Positions 62,047 to 64,000 of a DNA stretch of 64,000 nucleotides are shown in pieces. The stretch lies in contig OZ026606.1 in the NCBI GenBank assembly GCA_964020085.1, positions 7,066,783-7,130,782 on the forward strand, given 5' to 3'. A model generated the notes under the pieces. That model made no database searches. It was not told where the DNA came from and worked only from the letters and a program-made list of their open reading frames with translations. Each line of letters starts with the position of its first letter. Within the stretch, counting starts at the first letter, position 1. The position numbers and the translations under genes are program-made. Source of the stretch: Micromussa lordhowensis. Lineage: Eukaryota > Cnidaria > Anthozoa > Scleractinia > Lobophylliidae.

Positions 62047-62874
62047 TTTTTTAGTTTCGTCGGGGAGCAGACCCAAACTCCCACTCACGGCCAATTGTCT
62101 TCACCGGATGATGTCATCATCAGCCAATTACAGGCCATTTCTCAGCTCTTTTCGTCATATCCCCGCCTCAGGAGGGTTTTGTCAAGTTAGCGAATTAACT
62201 GTTTACACAAAAAAATGGAGGCCAAAGGGACAAAATTTTAATTTGGTCCAACTTGGGCCAAAATCCTTCGGCGATGGGCGTCAGGACATTTGCAAGGATA
62301 AAAGCATCTAATTTGGGACCAGCCGCTGGCTAGTAAGGCTGAAATTATCCAGAGTTAAGCTGTATTTTCGTTTTACGTGCAAAACAGAACATTTTGTAAT
62401 CTGGAATGTTTGCATTGTTTCTGTTCACTTTCAAAGGGAATATTGAATGCGCTAAAAAGGTATTACGTCTGGCCATGGAATACGCTGACGGTGATAAATG
62501 TAAGATCGTGTATAGTTCGCCAGAAGCAATGGTGGAATTTTCCGGGGAAAAAAAAGTTAAAACTTAGCCTTAGTGCAGTGCTCGTCAAAAACCCATATGT
62601 AAAATTTATATTGAACACATGTTGAAAGGTCAAGGTATTTTTTCATTAGACGTAGACAAAATTCTCCGATTACAAGTCACGCTAAACTCGCGCTATGCAA
62701 AGAATGTAATCAGATACTCCTTTTTTCGTATATTTGCTGAAGGGCAGGAGAGTCCAACCTCGTTCCCAGGACGGTAAGATGAGAGATCCTGGCAACGAGG
62801 TTGAGGAGAGTCACGTTTCGCAGACAAACCGCGTTTTTTTAAAGCGCGGTTTACAACCGCATCGCGGTTCTTGT
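62047..62874. other. Non-coding DNA; small hairpin near 62755-62803
   Basis: CAACCTCGTTCCCAGGA (62755-62771) pairs with TCCTGGCAACGAGGTTG (62787-62803). The rest is unrecognised. Confidence 0.45.
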
Positions 62875-64000
62875 TTTTTATGAAGTCTCGGAGATAGGAG
62901 CATTCATGGAGCTGTTTCCAGTAACGATTTAGCTAATTTGACAAGTCTTTTTGGGTTGCCATGTGCAGCAAGAGAGAAACTGGGAATTTATGATCTACAT
63001 GGTAAGATAACTAATCAGTAAGCCAGAAAATGTTTGACTGAACAAACCACAGTGATCTGACGCGTCTCCAGATTAATGTAGATACCGTGTTATTTTATAA
63101 CAGGCAATTTGATTCGTTCTTTGATACAATCCAAACTGTGATTGGTGTGAAACGCGCGCACATGCATAACTCCCCGCCACTCAACGATCTCATAGCCCTT
63201 TCAACCCCGAAGAGGAATTTTTATTCAAAAATACTCAAGTTAAGAGAACTTTTCGCATTTTATACGAGTCGTAAGTTTACCCTTTCTACATAACACTACT
63301 TCACCGAAAATAGAAAGAAGAGGAAAAAAACCCTCCCTGATTCGTTGAAAATCTGATTTAATTAAATTGCACTTTAATTTGATGCCACGCAGTCTTCAAA
63401 GAACATTTGAACTGTTCTCGTACTTTTTACCTTTAAAATATCGGACTGTAATGAATGTCGTCAAATAAACTATAAACTGCTACTGCAGAGAGGCAAAACC
63501 AGTTTAGAAATGAAAGCTTCTTTTTGTTTAATATCCTGGAAACAATAGCCGACAACTCGTAAGCTCTACACTGAATTGAATTTACTTCCATATGAAAAAC
63601 AAAGGTGTCAAGTTACCATTAAAAACTAAAAATAGCAAACATCTCGTGCGAACGATTTACTCCCATATGAAAAACTTAAGTGTCAAATTACCATTTGTAA
63701 CTAAAAATAGCAAGCATCTCGTGGGAACAGGTGCTGACGATTTGTTAGCTCTAATTGAATTTACTCCCTTGTGAAAAACAAGTGCCAAATTACCCTTTGT
63801 AACTAAAAAATAAAAATATCTCGTTATATTTGCATGCTACAAGAACAAAACATTCGTTACCTACACTTACTATTGTAAATGTTAGAACTGTCTCAAATTT
63901 AAATAGTCTCGTCTCCTCTAAAACATGTCCTAAGAACTAGAAGCGACGATTCGTGACCCCTAATTGAATTTACTCTTTGTGAAAAACAAAAGTATCAAAG
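62875..64000 (-). repeat. Dispersed repeat, reverse copy of 5.6-6.66 kb
   Basis: CGGAGATAGGAGCATTCATG (62888), CATAACTCCCCGCCACTCAA (63165) and repeated units with TAATTGAATTTACTC or a variant (about 63570, 63650, 63755, 63960) mirror the left cluster. The copy runs off the window end. Confidence 0.7.

Noticed and set aside
1..64000. CRISPR array or prokaryotic operon
   Set aside because: No spacer-repeat array was seen; spliced host genes, SINEs and LINEs show the DNA is eukaryotic.

Overview
The window is eukaryotic DNA from a metazoan, most likely a cnidarian (anthozoan or stony coral). Only three host loci are recognisable: a Cas-family (p130Cas/BCAR1/NEDD9-like) scaffold gene with at least two coding exons split by an intron of about 30.5 kb, an uninterrupted COMMD4-like gene, and the first exon of a divergently transcribed gene. 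The remainder is transposable-element DNA. The organism is inferred from the style of the Polinton genes and repeats; the sequence does not prove it.

Layout. 1-516: Cas-family exon carrying YxxP motifs. 517-31052: intron with a tRNA-derived SINE, dispersed repeats, a complete Polinton/Maverick (6840-26934) and a tandem array of inverted-repeat elements (28153-29790). 31053-32939: terminal Cas exon with the serine-rich helical region and the C-terminal domain. 33-38.5 kb: a LINE tail, foldback elements, a PIF1-like helicase remnant and a broken tyrosine recombinase. 39-40 kb: COMMD4 and a divergent first exon. 40.5-42.3 kb: a broken LINE reverse transcriptase. 51.8-58.2 kb: a Ty3/Gypsy reverse-transcriptase remnant split by a second, decayed Polinton that itself carries an inverted-repeat element. 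58-64 kb: hairpin elements, a SINE with target-site duplications, and dispersed repeats.

The intact Polinton is 20,095 bp. Its 247-bp terminal inverted repeats look identical by eye and it is flanked by the 6-bp duplication TACATT. It encodes protein-primed DNA polymerase B, an rve integrase with chromodomain, an adenain-like protease, an A32/FtsK-like packaging ATPase, a double-jelly-roll major capsid protein, a penton-like minor capsid protein, a pX-like core protein, a zinc-ribbon/PLA2-like protein, two fibre-like proteins with a shared N-terminus, a VLTF3-like late transcription factor and several small proteins. The gene set is that of an endogenous virus: polymerase and integrase replicate and insert the genome, the ATPase packages it, and the capsid, penton, protease and fibres build a particle.

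Four points deserve attention. (1) Nearly every gene starts directly at an AT motif of the form TATATA(G)ATG, and the element carries a VLTF3-like factor. (2) The integrase and protease lack this motif and instead follow homopolymeric A-runs (A10, A17) at the ends of virion-protein genes in another frame. The integrase frame has no ATG before its first catalytic Asp. (3) A GC-rich block at about 25390-25865, unlike the AT-rich element around it, can fold into many stems and may be a non-coding RNA. (4) The TIRs, TSD and ORFs are preserved, suggesting a recent insertion.
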